Origin: Ovis canadensis
Taxonomy: Eukaryota; Chordata; Mammalia; Artiodactyla; Bovidae
Assembly: GCF_042477335.2 (NCBI RefSeq)
Contig: NC_091246.1
Coordinates: forward strand, 14,257,001-14,321,000
Direction of reading: 5' to 3'
Length of the DNA: 64,000 nucleotides
Shown here: positions 20,101 through 29,048 of the stretch, piece after piece
Layout: each line of letters starts with the position of its first letter
Position numbering within the stretch: position 1 is the stretch's first letter
Position numbers and translations under genes: made by a program
The notes under the pieces: model-generated
What the model was told of the DNA's origin: nothing
Databases searched by the model: none
Seen by the model: the letters and a program-made list of their open reading frames with translations, nothing else

Positions 20101-22655
20101 CCTAAGATGCACCTTTAACTTTTTTTTCTCCATCATCTTTTGTGTTAGGGTGGTGACGATGTCATGGCCTGCGTCCACGACGACAATGGCAGGGTCCGCA
20201 TACAGCACTTCTATAACGTAGGCCAGTGGGCAAAGGAGATTCAGAGAAACCCTGCCAGAGATGAAGAAGGAGTTTTTGAGAACAATCGGGTCACCTGCAG
20301 ATTTAAACGGCCTGTAAATGTTCCCAGAGATGAAACGATTGTCGATCTGCATTTGAGTTGGTATTACCTGTTTGCTTGGGGTCCAGCCATTCAGGGTAAG
20401 CTTACATTTTGGCATCTGGACTAAACACCAGACACTGCTGTGCTTTAGTCATTATTGACTGGGAGTCATTATTTCCAAGAAAGTAATGAGCACTTTGTAT
20501 AACACAGAAAAAGGAGACATGATCCTGCCTTCAGAATATAGTAATGGATTTACTATACACATGAACACAGAATGGGACAGGTTATACACACGCATAGTTA
20601 GAGTGAGATATACAAGATAATATATGATGAGCTATGGCTTGATGAAACAGAGCGTATGTCTGCTGTATATGGTGTATGGACTCTAATTCTTACAATGGTC
20701 TCATTTACTTCTCACCATGTCCTCCAGAATTGTAGGAATTATCATCCTCATTTTAGAGAGCTTCAGGAATCTGCTCAGGGGATTCCCAGGTGGCACTTGT
20801 GGTAAAGAATCCACCTGCCAATGCAGGAGACTCGAGACTCGTGTTCGATCCCTGGGTCAGGAAGATCCTCTGGAGAAGGAAATGGCTACCCACCCCACTA
20901 TTCTTGCCTAGAAAATTCCATGGACAGAGGAGCCTGGTAGACTATAGTTCACGGGGTCATAAAGAATTGGATATGACTGAGTGACTGACACTTTAACTTT
21001 TTTTTTTTTTCCCCATCTATTGCCTAATAGGATCTTTTTCTTTCCTTCAAATTGTTGCCATTGATTGATTGGAAATTTCATGCCTTTCTTTGCCTGTTTC
21101 TAGTTGGGAAAACATCTGGATGCCTCCAGATTTGTGACCCCTTTTCCATTTGCTTATTTCCCAGGTTACTGACAATGAATCTGCAATTATATTTTTGATT
21201 ACTCTTAGTACCCTGGGAAATAAACTATGTCTTAGGCTGGAGAAATGAACTCATTTTAAATGATGGGGTTTGGAATCTAAAACGCTGAGTATGAGTGTTG
21301 ATTCTGCCCCTTGGTAGCTGTATCTAGCCTTTATCTAAATTCTGAGTTCTAATTTCTTTTTATCTAAAATGAGGATAATAATGATATTGAATTCATAGCA
21401 TTATTCTAAGGGTTAAATGAAAACAAGTATTTGACATTGCTGGCAAGTGCTGTACCCCTGAAGGTCATCTTCTTACACATATGGCATCATGACCCAGTAT
21501 TCCAAGCCCTCCCCAACACTGGTGACTTTGCCTGATAAGCACTCTCAGCATTCTGACATTGTTCTCAGTATCTCCAAACAGCACGGACGCATTCCTGCCT
21601 TACAGACAGGCTTGTGCTTTTCCTGTCTCCTGAACACTATTCTAATGCCTCTCTGGTGATTAAACCCTATCCATCCTCTTAAGGTCTATCAAAGAGGATA
21701 GACTGTGAGCTGAGCCTTGAAAGGGGGATATGGGATTAGATGTCTCTCAAGAAGGGCATGAACTGGAGGTACATGGGTAAGCCTGGGAATTCACGAAGGT
21801 GACCGGTGAGCGAGGTTAGGGAAGAAAGGTGAGTAGGACCTATTGAGACAAAAAGTCTTGCCAACCTGAGGAGTTTGGTTTGTGTTAACAAGAGCCAGCA
21901 TGGACACTGGGGTAGGGGCTGGGCATGTCAAGTATGGCACAGCTTCCCTGACAGATTGTGCCTTCAAAACCCTGCCTTTGAGGCCCTTTTTCCAAGGAGA
22001 TCTTTGCTCTGAACTCATAGGCATGTCTCCCTCACCCGAGTTTCATGTTGGTTAATCAAAAGGTCAGGCCCTTCCTATCAATTTTAGCTTATGAAGCAGC
22101 CTTTACATACAGCCTTTCCCCTTTTCCTCTTCTAACCAGCTCAAAAAATGCTTTCCGTCCAAAAACTTGTTTGGTATCTTAATTATCCTCCTTTCGTACC
22201 GCTCCATTCCACTCCGCCAGACAGACATGCAGACTTGTAGGCACACAGCACATCCTCTCTGATCTGGCCTGGGCAGGCTACCACTTAACATACCATAGAC
22301 TTCCATGTGCAAGGGAGTCAGTCAGGAGTTGTTAGTGATCCATATATTAATATTAAAAATATATTTGAAAAAAATAGCAGCTCTTTGAAGATTTGTCTCA
22401 TTTTTCTGTGGTTTGCATGTATCATTTTAAATCTGTACCTTTTTTCTCTTGCTGGTTCCTTTTTCTTTCTTTCTTCTCAAAGGCTCTATCACCCGACATG
22501 ATATAGACTCACCACCGACTTCAGAGCGCGTTGTCAGTATTTACAAGTACGAGGACATTTTTATGCCATCGGCTGCCTATCAGACCTTCTCCTCTCCGTT
22601 CTGTCTGCTTCTAATTGTTGCCCTGACCTTCTACTTATTGATGGGAACCCCTTAA
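1429..22655 (+). CDS. FRRS1L: FRRS1L, DOMON-domain AMPA-receptor assembly factor (complete, 5 coding exons)
   Basis: Joined exons are 1429-1654, 13646-13730, 15838-15976, 20149-20395 and 22483-22655: 870 nt, 289 residues plus TAA. All introns are GT-AG and every phase matches. The protein opens with a hydrophobic leucine run (about residues 9-22), then a basic, low-complexity linker. A Cys-rich stretch (C96, C102, C110, C115) leads into a DOMON domain (about 105-225), and a C-terminal hydrophobic helix follows ([17 protein letters not shown], 271-287). From family knowledge, FRRS1L is a brain ER protein that works with CPT1C in early assembly of AMPA-type glutamate receptors; human loss causes an early epileptic encephalopathy. 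Despite its name it lacks the cytochrome b561 part of ferric reductases. Length is close to the roughly 293 residues I recall for human. The ATG at 1429 has G at -3 and +4 and is the only ATG seen in frame; a GTG at 1294 also lies in frame upstream. Confidence 0.95.
1741..1762 (+). other. G-quadruplex-prone G tract at start of FRRS1L intron 1
   Basis: Four or more G runs are separated by single bases (GGGGGCGGGGC, then seven Gs, T, GGG). They sit about 90 bases past the exon 1 donor. The motif satisfies the usual G4 pattern with one-base loops. GC-box (Sp1-type) sites overlap it. Confidence 0.6.
2590..3450. repeat. Two adjacent copies of an ancient interspersed repeat
   Basis: The stretches at about 2590-3040 and 3045-3450 share a common layout: a TAGAAATTTCTCTCTT / TATTTTTCTCTCAC type start, then a conserved middle around GCAGGCAGTCTAGAACTGG versus TTCTAGACTGGTAGGCCAG. 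I recognise the style of an old mammalian retroelement but cannot name the family safely. Confidence 0.35.
3511..3801 (+). repeat. CHR-type SINE (cetartiodactyl), long form
   Basis: Begins GGACTTCCCTGGTGCATCAG and carries the tRNA-derived B-box-like GGTTTGATCCC. It continues through the characteristic GAGCCCATGCTCCACAA tract and ends in an AAAATAAA tail. About 290 bp, full-length-like. Confidence 0.8.
5574..5788 (-). repeat. Bov-tA-type SINE
   Basis: The reverse complement reads as a tRNA-derived head (GGTGGCTCAGACAATAAAGA, B box GGTTCAATCCC) followed by the Bov body (CTCCAGCATT, AGAGGAGCCTGGTGGGCTAC, CATGACTGAGCGACTAACAC). Near full length. Confidence 0.85.
6005..6230 (-). repeat. MIR SINE remnant
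   Basis: Shows the typical MIR pattern in reverse: AGTGCTTACTGTGTGCCAG near the start and GTCACACAGCTAGAAAGTA near the end, with a diverged core between. Confidence 0.6.
7062..7245 (+). repeat. CHR-type SINE
   Basis: Starts GGGACTTCGGTGGTGGTCCA, then TAGTTAAGAATCTGCCTTCC, with a diverged body and an A-rich end containing AAAATTAAAAATAAGTAC. Direct resemblance to the other CHR copies in the window. Confidence 0.75.
7872..7986 (-). repeat. Bov-tA-type SINE, 5'-truncated
   Basis: Only the 3' body half is present, in reverse orientation, from GTGTTAAGTCACTTCAGTTG to AGAATACTGGAGTGGGTTG. The tRNA-like head is missing. Confidence 0.8.
8030..8560 (+). repeat. Ancient retroelement fragment around the GT microsatellite
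   Basis: The sequence GGGTTAGCCAGAGAAACAGA, then TTGGCTCACACAATTTTGGA, and later AGCCAAGTTGACCCACAAAA is a recurrent old mammalian interspersed repeat. I recognise the pattern but do not name the family. The microsatellite sits at the usual low-complexity point of this repeat. Confidence 0.5.
8077..8118. repeat. (GT)n microsatellite
   Basis: About 20 uninterrupted GT dinucleotides, preceded by an imperfect GTATATGTGTGC lead. Likely polymorphic in length. Confidence 0.95.
8645..8852 (-). repeat. Bov-tA-type SINE
   Basis: Reverse complement of the Bov-tA consensus. It includes GACTATAGCCGGCCAGGCTC, CAGAATACTGGAGCTGG and the tRNA-like end GGATTCTTTACCACCAG. Near full length. Confidence 0.85.
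8865..9500 (+). repeat. L1 3' region, interrupted by a BovB 3'-end insertion
   Basis: AGACCTTTCTCCAAAGAAGA, ATAGGCACATGAAATTATAC, AAGGAAATGCAAATCACAGT and GCATTATTCATAGTAGCC are hallmark L1 3'-terminal sequence. The element is split at 9020-9128 by a short BovB-type insert flanked by a 9-bp duplication. Confidence 0.8.
9021..9128 (-). repeat. BovB 3'-end fragment inside L1
   Basis: Starts with four or more copies of CAGTT, then CGCTCAGTCGTGTCCGACTC and CCATCACCATCTCCCGGAG. Flanked by TTCGTCATT at 9012-9020 and 9129-9137, a perfect target-site duplication that proves insertion into pre-existing L1 sequence. Confidence 0.85.
9678..9735. repeat. Short tandem duplication (about 33-bp period)
   Basis: The phrase ATTAATACATTTAGTCTCTA followed by CCCAA occurs at 9678-9702 and again at 9711-9735 with no mismatch. 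This indicates a local recent duplication. Confidence 0.85.
10490..11115. repeat. Probable ancient interspersed repeat
   Basis: Phrases such as GTGTATTCACCAACCAGGAA, GGCATGGTTAATTTAATCAT and ACTCAATCTCCAGCCC follow the order of a common old mammalian retroelement. Family not named. Confidence 0.35.
11155..11455 (+). repeat. CHR-type SINE, long form
   Basis: Begins GGACTTCCCTGGTGGTCCAG and runs through CACACCACAACTGCTGAGCC to CAGCCAAAAATAAATACC. About 300 bp, same long subfamily as the copy at 3511. Confidence 0.85.
12205..12353 (+). repeat. Ruminant L1 3' end
   Basis: The G-rich GGTGGGAGGGAGACTGAAG is followed by TTGTACAGCAGAAACCAGCA and CATTGTAAAGCAGTTATC, then CCAATTAAAAACAAAAA. This is the typical terminal segment of ruminant L1 elements. 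Confidence 0.7.
12751..13109 (+). repeat. BovB 3'-end copy (sense) with target-site duplication
   Basis: Encodes part of the BovB ORF C-terminus in one frame ([20 protein letters not shown], then [20 protein letters not shown]) and ends in an AACTG tandem tail. It is flanked by GAATGCATTAT at 12740-12750 and 13110-13120, an 11-bp perfect duplication. 5'-truncated. Confidence 0.88.
13646..13730 (+). CDS. FRRS1L: FRRS1L coding exon 2
   Basis: An 85-nt exon encoding [19 protein letters not shown] followed by CGKTKGCF. It bridges exon 1 (phase 1) to exon 3 (phase 2); without it exons 1 and 3 do not join in frame. The acceptor is GGCCAG|GT. The donor TTTAG|GTTGGT is weak at +3 to +5 but is the only one that keeps the frame (codon 104 splits AG|A to Arg). 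Confidence 0.93.
13731..15837 (+). other. FRRS1L: FRRS1L intron 2
   Basis: A 2.1-kb intron. Apart from the mariner-type hairpin at 14073-14154 it is unique AT-rich sequence. A local cluster of CTAG-containing words lies between 14200 and 14350. Confidence 0.7.
14073..14154. mobile_element. Mariner-derived MITE, near-perfect hairpin
   Basis: An 82-bp palindromic element whose ends are TTGGGTTGGCCCAAAT and its complement ATTTGGGCCAACCCAA. The arms pair over about 27 positions with two mismatches, around a loop near ACCATAACATCTTATGGA. A TA dinucleotide precedes the left end at 14071, as expected for mariner insertions; the right TA is lost. From family knowledge, such ruminant mariner hairpins gave rise to the miR-2284/2285 microRNA family. 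Confidence 0.85.
15838..15976 (+). CDS. FRRS1L: FRRS1L coding exon 3, start of DOMON domain
   Basis: Encodes residues 104-150, from [15 protein letters not shown] to GFSSDKKM. It carries two conserved cysteines (C110, C115) and the first DOMON beta strands ([11 protein letters not shown]). The acceptor is CCTATAG|A and the donor is ATG|GTAAGA, phase 0. Confidence 0.95.
16250..16630. repeat. Probable ancient interspersed repeat
   Basis: Phrases such as GATTTGTTGCTCACATGTGT, GATTGGCTGGGACTCAGTTG and CCAAGAGGCCTTGTGAAGG match the style of an old retroelement. Family not named. No coding content. Confidence 0.35.
17736..17763. repeat. (GTT)n microsatellite
   Basis: About nine consecutive TTG/GTT units following TTTTTTAG. 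Located just before the BovB insertion. Confidence 0.9.
17803..18945 (-). mobile_element. BovB LINE (RTE clade), 5'-truncated, with degraded reverse transcriptase
   Basis: Read on the - strand, about 1.1 kb of BovB is recognisable. Open stretches at 18781-18945, 18173-18685 and 17816-18133 together cover RT palm sequence, including [10 protein letters not shown]-like and the catalytic YADD box ([18 protein letters not shown]). They continue into the post-RT region ([19 protein letters not shown]) and the C-terminal [17 protein letters not shown]. Frame breaks between blocks make it dead. BovB is known for horizontal transfer between squamates and ruminants. The 5' end is missing; full elements are over 3 kb. 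Confidence 0.92.
18993..19195 (-). repeat. Second BovB 3'-end insertion next to the first
   Basis: Starts TTGTTCAGTTGCTAAGTTG and runs to AGCATCAGGGGCTTTTCCAATG. It is flanked by related direct repeats, CATAAACTCCTCTATACA...GATGTTTCACC before and CATAAACTCCTATATATATG then TTTCACC after, consistent with insertion into the flank of the older copy and later loss in the AT-rich part. Confidence 0.75.
20149..20395 (+). CDS. FRRS1L: FRRS1L coding exon 4, DOMON core
   Basis: Encodes residues 151-232, beginning [19 protein letters not shown] and ending with [14 protein letters not shown]. This is the core of the DOMON fold. The acceptor is TGTGTTAG|GG and the donor is CAGG|GTAAGC, phase 1. Confidence 0.96.
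20396..22482 (+). other. FRRS1L: FRRS1L intron 4
   Basis: A 2.1-kb intron with one Bov-tA SINE (20778-20992) and otherwise no recognisable element. It ends in a strong pyrimidine tract before exon 5. Confidence 0.7.
20778..20992 (+). repeat. Bov-tA-type SINE
   Basis: Starts GGGGATTCCCAGGTGGCACT with B box GTTCGATCCCT, then ACAGAGGAGCCTGGTAGAC and GATATGACTGAGTGACTGAC. It carries a small GACTCGA duplication in the head. It sits directly after a MIR-like fragment (about 20735-20777). Confidence 0.85.
22483..22655 (+). CDS. FRRS1L: FRRS1L coding exon 5 and stop
   Basis: Encodes residues 233-289, from [10 protein letters not shown] to the terminal MGTP, with TAA at 22653-22655. The last 17 or so residues before the end form a single hydrophobic helix, read as the ER-membrane anchor. 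The acceptor follows a strong pyrimidine tract (TTCTTCTCAAAG|GC). Confidence 0.96.
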
Positions 22656-25439
22656 CCACAGTGGCAGAGCCAACAGAGTCAATGCATTAGAAAGCCTTTA
22701 GTATATTTTTTAAAAAATATTCAGTATTATTTTAGCTTCTATTATGTAAAAAAATATAAACAAGACACATATGATTCAGCTTTTTGGAAAAAAGAGCAAG
22801 CTGCTTTTCTAATTGGAGAGTGTTGTTTAATAATGACCCATACTTTTAGAAAGTACTTAAAACTTTTCTAAGCGCTCATTTTCAAATCTGGTTTCTTACT
22901 TGAGCTTTACAACATGTCTGAGTTGGCTTGACGAAAATGATTATTGCCATCATTATTACACTGATTGGAATTTGAGACCCAAGAGGACACTCTTTTTATG
23001 ACTCTTGTGCCATGTAGCCTTGGCTGCTCAGCCAGATAACACAGAGCAAAGCAGAGAAAGCCAGGCTTAGAAACTATGTCCCTAAACAACCTTCACTCTT
23101 CCAACTACAGTTCAAGAGAGTTATTTGGAGTAATACTAAAGAGAACTTCGCTGGATGGCCCAAGTTCACAGTCAGCCTTCTAGGCAGAAGAACTTTCAAA
23201 TTTCCACAGAGCATGAAGGTCTTTAGATATTTACACAGCTCATGAGGAGAATGATGGAGATAACAGTGATATGGAAATGGTTCAGACTTATTTGAAATGT
23301 CTTCTCAATTAGTAAGTAGCTAAGAGAACACATTTTTTATTGCCGCTTGGAAAGGTTAGAAACAAAACTGTGAGTATTCCTGAAGATGTAAAATTATATT
23401 AATGATAAAAAATTGGGGCATTCTTAGAAGTTAGAATTTTGACTCTACTACCACTCTGTTTAAGAAATTAAGGTATTCATTTGTGGTTACAGCTAATTCT
23501 GTTGTCAGAATCAACATATGTTGAGTACAATTAAATGTATTATAATAGACAAATCATCTTAAATATTCAAGGCATTTTGATAATACATTAACATTTTTGG
23601 AGATTGTGGAAATTTGGAGTAGAAACCTTTTAAAGATGACATTTTTAAAATTAGAAAATGCCCCATCAAGTGAATTTACTTAGAGTATCCATTCACATGT
23701 TCAGACTTGTAAATTGGGTTAGCCGTCAGCATAATTTAGACTAACGTCTTGACTTAATGCACTTCCTTTTTTTCAAAGGAACTCAAACGTTGCTTTACTC
23801 CGGCTGTCTGAGTTAACAGCCCATTTAGAGGGAAAGTGTCTATGGGTGTATGCTGCTGAGGCATTCCCATTGTAGAGTTCTGGAGTCTTCTGGCTCCCTG
23901 CCATACCCCACCCCATTGCTTTAAAGCTGTCTCCAACTTTGTGGGTTTTGTGATTAAACAACACTGGAGACTGTGATTTCTAATGCCATCCTTGGAATCC
24001 ATGTCGGAAGTGAAAGGCCATTTCCCCTGTGGAAAAGGCTTTCACATTCTTCTGGAACTGAACAAAAATGAGGAAAGCATCCCAATTCTGTGACTTTGCA
24101 CAATTTACCATGTGCATCCAAGGGATGCGGGAGAAATCCTCATTGCAGGTCGAGAGAGGTCAAGTGTCACTGAACAATGGTTTCAAACTCAAGTCATCCG
24201 ACTCAAGTCCCAGGCTCTGCCCGACTGCAGCCAAGCCTGCCAGCCATGGCTGAGGAGGGCCTGTATGTCACCTTCTAAGGTGGTTGTGTAGTGGTTGTGC
24301 AGCAGTGAGGCTGAGTGTGCAACACCCACGTTGTAAATAAGAAAGCAAATATTTTTATATTTCACCCTCTCGTGTATAATATTTCCTCTATAAATAGGTT
24401 AAAACTAAATCGAGACTCAAGCTAGTCTCTGTAGCAGGCAGGGAAAGAATAAATTAAGGGATTTTCCTTCTGCTTACTTTCAAGTCAGGCTAATTGTTTC
24501 ATGAACTGTTTTTCCTTGGATTGCCAATTTTGCACGTTTGGGGTTTGAACTTTCAGTGATATCTCATTTCCATTAGTGTAAAATGAGCACCACTTTGATT
24601 ACCTCCACTGTCATCTTTCGTCACCACTCCTCAGCTTGCTGTGTCCCAGCAAGACTCCATTGCTCTCAGTTCTTCAGACCCAATTTCTCACCTCTCTTGA
24701 CATTCCCCGTGCCCAGACAGTCTCTACAGCCTAGGCGTGCTGAACTCCTAGGTCACAGCATAACTGTTTCTTCCTCCAATCCCCTGGATTAAGTAGGTTC
24801 AGGCCCCTGCCAGATGCTCTCATAGCACACTCGGCTTCCCCATCATTTTACTCATCACACTTGCCTGTAATTGCTGGCTTGTCCTCCCTGCTAACTCCCT
24901 AATGGAGGGACTATAGCTTGTTACTCATCATTGCATTGTAACAGACACTCCTACATAGCAGGTACTCAGCAAACATTTGTTGAATGAATGCATAAATGAA
25001 ACTACTTCTGTGGCAAGTTTGGTTCACCAAGCTTGTATTTCACATACATTGCCAGACTAGCCAGCATTTTTATGTTCTTCTACCTGTGGTCATTCTCTTA
25101 GCAAACACTGAGCTTTTGTCTTCTGAAACACAAATAGAAAGATCTTTTGTAACAGTGCTGTTTTGCCCTGTAAAACGGAGTTTGACATTTTTAACAATAA
25201 TCTTAGTTCAGAAATGAGAATTTATAGACCAGGAATGCAAAACTGAATTTCACCATCATCTCAGAGAATCATCAGTTTAGGGACATACTAAAGTTAAAAT
25301 TCTGTAGACTCAAATTTCATTAATTCTTACCTAGGATAGGAGAATCAACTTCTATTTTATCTCTGTAGTCCTTTTTCTAACATTGTACTTGTTACAGGGG
25401 AGATACCCAACCAGTGTATTTTTGTAAATGCCCAGGTAG

Positions 25440-25595
25440 AATAATAATGTTTGCTAAATTTATTTAGTGCTGTTTTAAGCACTGTACATGGATTAACTCA
25501 CTTAATCCTCACAACAACCAGAGGAAGTAGATTCTGTTGTTGGTCCAATTTAACAGATGAAGAAACTGAGGCTAGGCATTTGGCATGAATTACCA
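25440..25595 (-). repeat. MIR SINE remnant in FRRS1L 3'UTR
   Basis: Shows TTAATCCTCACAACAACC and AACAGATGAAGAAACTGAGG, the standard MIR conserved segment. It is truncated by the following Bov-tA SINE. Confidence 0.7.
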
Positions 25596-25598
25596 GGG

Positions 25599-25820
25599 TT
25601 GGCTTCCAAGGTGGCACTAGTGGTAAAGAACCTGCCAACCAGTGCCGAAGACGTGAGAAAGGGAGGGTCAGTCCCTGGGTTAAGGAAGATGCCCTGGAGG
25701 AGGGCATGGCAACCCACTCCAATATTCTTGCCTGGAGAATCCCCAAGGACAGAGGAGCCTGGTGGGTGGCAGTCCATGGGGTCGCAAAGACTCATACATG
25801 ACTGAAGCGACTGAGCATGT
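25599..25820 (+). repeat. Bov-tA-type SINE in FRRS1L 3'UTR
   Basis: Starts GGCTTCCAAGGTGGCACTAG and includes GGCATGGCAACCCACTCCA, AGAGGAGCCTGGTGGGTGGC and CATGACTGAAGCGACTGAGC. The sense orientation relative to FRRS1L places it in the mature transcript if the long UTR is used. Confidence 0.85.
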
Positions 25821-26416
25821 ACCAGTGTTGGCAAGGGCTTGAGACACCATTTTATCCAAATCCACTTACTTTAAAAAGGCGCATGCACATTCATTAAAAC
25901 TTTCATTAAACGGAACCCACTATCCACACTCAATGCTTTTTTTCCCCCTTAAGCAATTTGCAATGAATAGAAGGACTTTTTGTAGTTAGATTTAGGGAAA
26001 GGGGTACATTTTACTTTCTTTTTCTTTTCTTAAAAACATTTTGATTCTCTATTTTGCCATTTTAGTGCTTTTTATGTTATTTAAAAATAATACACAGATT
26101 GGAAAAGATTCGAATGCATTTGTCTTAAAAGTGACTTACCTAAAACCCGGGTCTTCCAACGTAGAGCCCTAGTGCCCTTTTCTTGCTTCACTGTAGTTTC
26201 AAAGATGAATTTGCCAACATGATTTCAGATAAAATACAGGAGCCATATTTAATTATATTTAGTTGGCTTCTGTCCTTAAGGAAATTGGACCACTCAGGGA
26301 TAGACTGCATCCCACAGAGTTTTTTTTTACTACTGTCTCTGTAATTAAGTTTACAGTCTATATTCAGGATTTTGTGCTTAAGAGCTATTACCACAGAGGT
26401 TGTCATTCTTAGTTCT

Positions 26417-26700
26417 GGCCTGAGGGTCAGCAAAGTTTTTCTGTAAAGGTCCAGATGATAAATATTTTAGGCTTTAAAGTCTCTCAGCTGTTCAGCTCTG
26501 TCACAGACAATACATAAACCAATGAGCATGGCAGTGTTCTGGTAAAACTTCACTGACACAAATTCAAATTTTATATAACTTTTTCATGTCATCCATATTT
26601 TTCTTTAGATTAAAAAAACTTTTTTAATGTAAGAACCATTTTAGCTTGCAGACCATACAAAAATAGGCAGCAGGTTGGCCTGTGGACTGTAGTTTTCTCA
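26417..26700 (+). repeat. hAT-like non-autonomous DNA transposon remnant
   Basis: GGTCAGCAAAGTTTTTCTGT followed by AAAGGTCCAGATGATAAATATTTTAGG, and ending with TGGCCTGTGGACTGTAGTTT, matches the layout of a common MER-type element. Family assignment is tentative. Confidence 0.5.
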
Positions 26701-27010
26701 CTCTTGCTCTCAGCTAAATGACCCAGGTATCATGATCAATTGCATAGGATACTGCCAGTAATGTAAGCTGTTACTGGTTAACTGTAAAAATATCAATGTT
26801 AGTGAGTAATTTGTAAAATAAATTAGAATTGATGGACTGTTATCCTGATAATGGATTCCCATTAGAACCTGCATTCTAATGTATTTTCCAGAGTTGATGT
26901 GAAAGAGAGAGCAGTAAAGTCAGAGCTGGGTGAACAGCAGTTTTATTTTATCTAGGTTGAGGCAACTGTGAATGACTTTTACTGTGCCACTGCTCTTCAT
27001 GGTGGGATTA

Positions 27011-27266
27011 CAGTTGACCCTTAAAGATCAGAAAGGCTTAGGGATACTGATACTGTCCTTCAGTGGAAAATCCACCTATAACTTAGAGTAATCCCTCCAA
27101 AATATGTGGTTCCCATGTCTGAGGCTCCTCCTATCCATCGTCTCACATCCAAGGATACAACCAGCCTCACTGAGTGTGGCACTGTCATATTTACTATTGA
27201 AAAAGATCCATATTTAAGTGGACCTATTCAAACTAGTTCAAACTGGTGTTGTTCAAGGGTTGGCTG
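27011..27266. repeat. DNA-transposon-like element with inverted ends
   Basis: Begins CAGTTGACCCTTAAAG and ends GTTCAAGGGTTGGCTG, which are inverted versions of each other. AAGTGGACCTATTCAAACTAG near the right end matches the same-family copy at 56279-56580. No transposase ORF; likely a non-autonomous relic. Confidence 0.6.
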
Positions 27267-28528
27267 TACAATGTTTCAGACTAATGTATTTTCCTTTAGA
27301 CTGTTTTTAAGTGTTACCTAAAATCTATTACAGTCATGGGATGGGAGTGTTTTACACATGGGACTATGGCATCACCTCCTGTATCATAATGGAAAGATGT
27401 TTGAAAACCACCACAACAGTCCAAATGCTGAGATGGGAATACTTTACTGTATAGAATCGTTCTGTTCTCTAAACACAATTGGTTACGTTTAGCGAACAGC
27501 TTGCTTATTCTCAGCGTGTTTGTATATACATTTGCACAATGTGATAAGCACTGCGTTTATACGTAAATGCCTGTATATATACCATTTGAAAGTCTTTGTC
27601 AGGACTGTTTCTGTCTCTGATCTCTTAAATACTTTAAAACTCAAGAGGTAAAACATTGTGTGTATTATAGGCAAAATGACTCTTGAGTTTATGGTAGTTT
27701 AGTTTGTAGAAAGGATTCCTGGGTCCTTTATTAAACTTTGCCTCCTCCATGCAACATTCTATGACTTGTTAAGAATGTGTAAAGTATCATTGTTGAGTTT
27801 GACTTTTCTATACAGTTAGTTAAGGAACCAAGACTGGTGTGAACTGAGTAAATGGCATGTTGATGCAACCTATCCATGTTTTATATTTAGTTAGATTCCT
27901 TATTCATTTAATCAATTATTTAGTTTCAAGTTATACTTGGTTGTTTTTATATTTAATAGATAAGTATACATTCTTTTTCATGAAAATAGTGGCTATTAAT
28001 GTGATATTAAATATGATTAAAGATTTAAGTGAATCATCAAGCTCTTTGGGAATTTTCACTTCAACTATGCTGATATTCCATTAATGTTTTCCGTTTCTCC
28101 TGGATATTGGCCATTAGGCAAATAGCTGTTCCATTCCATTCTTCTGGAGAGTGATCAATTCTGTAGGATTATGGGGTGCTGTGGTGGTTGTGGCATTCAC
28201 CCAGATCACTGAAGCCGTTATCTTTTCATCAGATAGAATGTCCTGACCACCTGGAAGAGCAAATGCAACTTCTCCACATGCCTTATTCCCCCAGACGCGC
28301 TGATATGCTGGAACAATCTGGCTCCAGAAGTATTAATAATACTTTTTTGAGACTTGTCTATCAAATACTATTTTGTAAGAACTATGCCTTTAAATAGACA
28401 TTGATGGGTTATATTTGTTTTATAATAATTGTGTACCTAATGTTCACTTGTGATTGATTTTGAGATTTATGTATATTTATAAGCCTGTCCTATGTGAATT
28501 TTTACTCTATGATGTGTGGTACCTTACT

Positions 28529-28534
28529 AATAAA
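28529..28534 (+). terminator. FRRS1L: Candidate FRRS1L polyadenylation signal AATAAA
   Basis: A canonical AATAAA followed within 30 bases by T- and TG-rich sequence (GATTTCTGTTTATG), the usual arrangement for 3' end formation. Cleavage would fall around 28545-28565. Confidence 0.5.
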
Positions 28535-29048
28535 GACATGGATTTCTGTTTATGTAAAGTAATTGTAGCAATATTTCTAGATGGTTCCTAAGTGATTGTT
28601 CTGCCCATCTGACATCACAAATACTCCTATATTTAGAGGATTATGTTAGAGTTAGAATATATTAACTAGATTTAAACTTTAAAATATAAATTCTCAACAT
28701 GGTTTGAAATTCTTCAGTTGATGTAATTAAAGTTTGTAATTCTTTACTGATTTACTCTGATGCATTTTTTATTTTATGTTTGTTTGTTTTACATCCTTTC
28801 ATCAGTAAAGTCTTTGTGAAGTTATAAACTTTGGAGAAGATGAGAGCCTGTCATCCTGACAGAGGAAAAATCATGTTGCAGTAGTCAGGTAAAAATATTT
28901 GCAGAAAAACAATTTGCAAAAGAAATCTGTATTTAAAGCTTCAGCCTAATGCCTTTATCAGATAGTAAATGGAGGCCTATAATCCCATTTAAATTGTATT
29001 AGTTGACTAACAGTGCATACTAGCTCTAAGAATTTCGTTATAGACCTT

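Larger units (their letters stand above)
15977..20148 (+). other. FRRS1L: FRRS1L intron 3
   Basis: Holds old interspersed repeat sequence (about 16250-16630), antisense L1-type fragments (about 17570-17730 and 19235-19375) and two BovB-type insertions (17803-18945 and 18993-19195). The remainder is unremarkable AT-rich intron. Confidence 0.6.
22656..28550 (+). other. FRRS1L: FRRS1L 3' untranslated region (inferred)
   Basis: After the stop codon there is about 5.9 kb of AT-rich sequence with no further coding exon. It includes a MIR piece near 25440-25590, a Bov-tA SINE (25599-25820), a degraded hAT-like element (26417-26700) and a DNA-transposon-like palindrome (27011-27266). An AATAAA at 28529 is the best candidate end. 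Weaker candidates are AATAAA near 24449 and 26818, and ATTAAA near 28727. UTR extent is inferred, with no transcript evidence. Confidence 0.6.
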
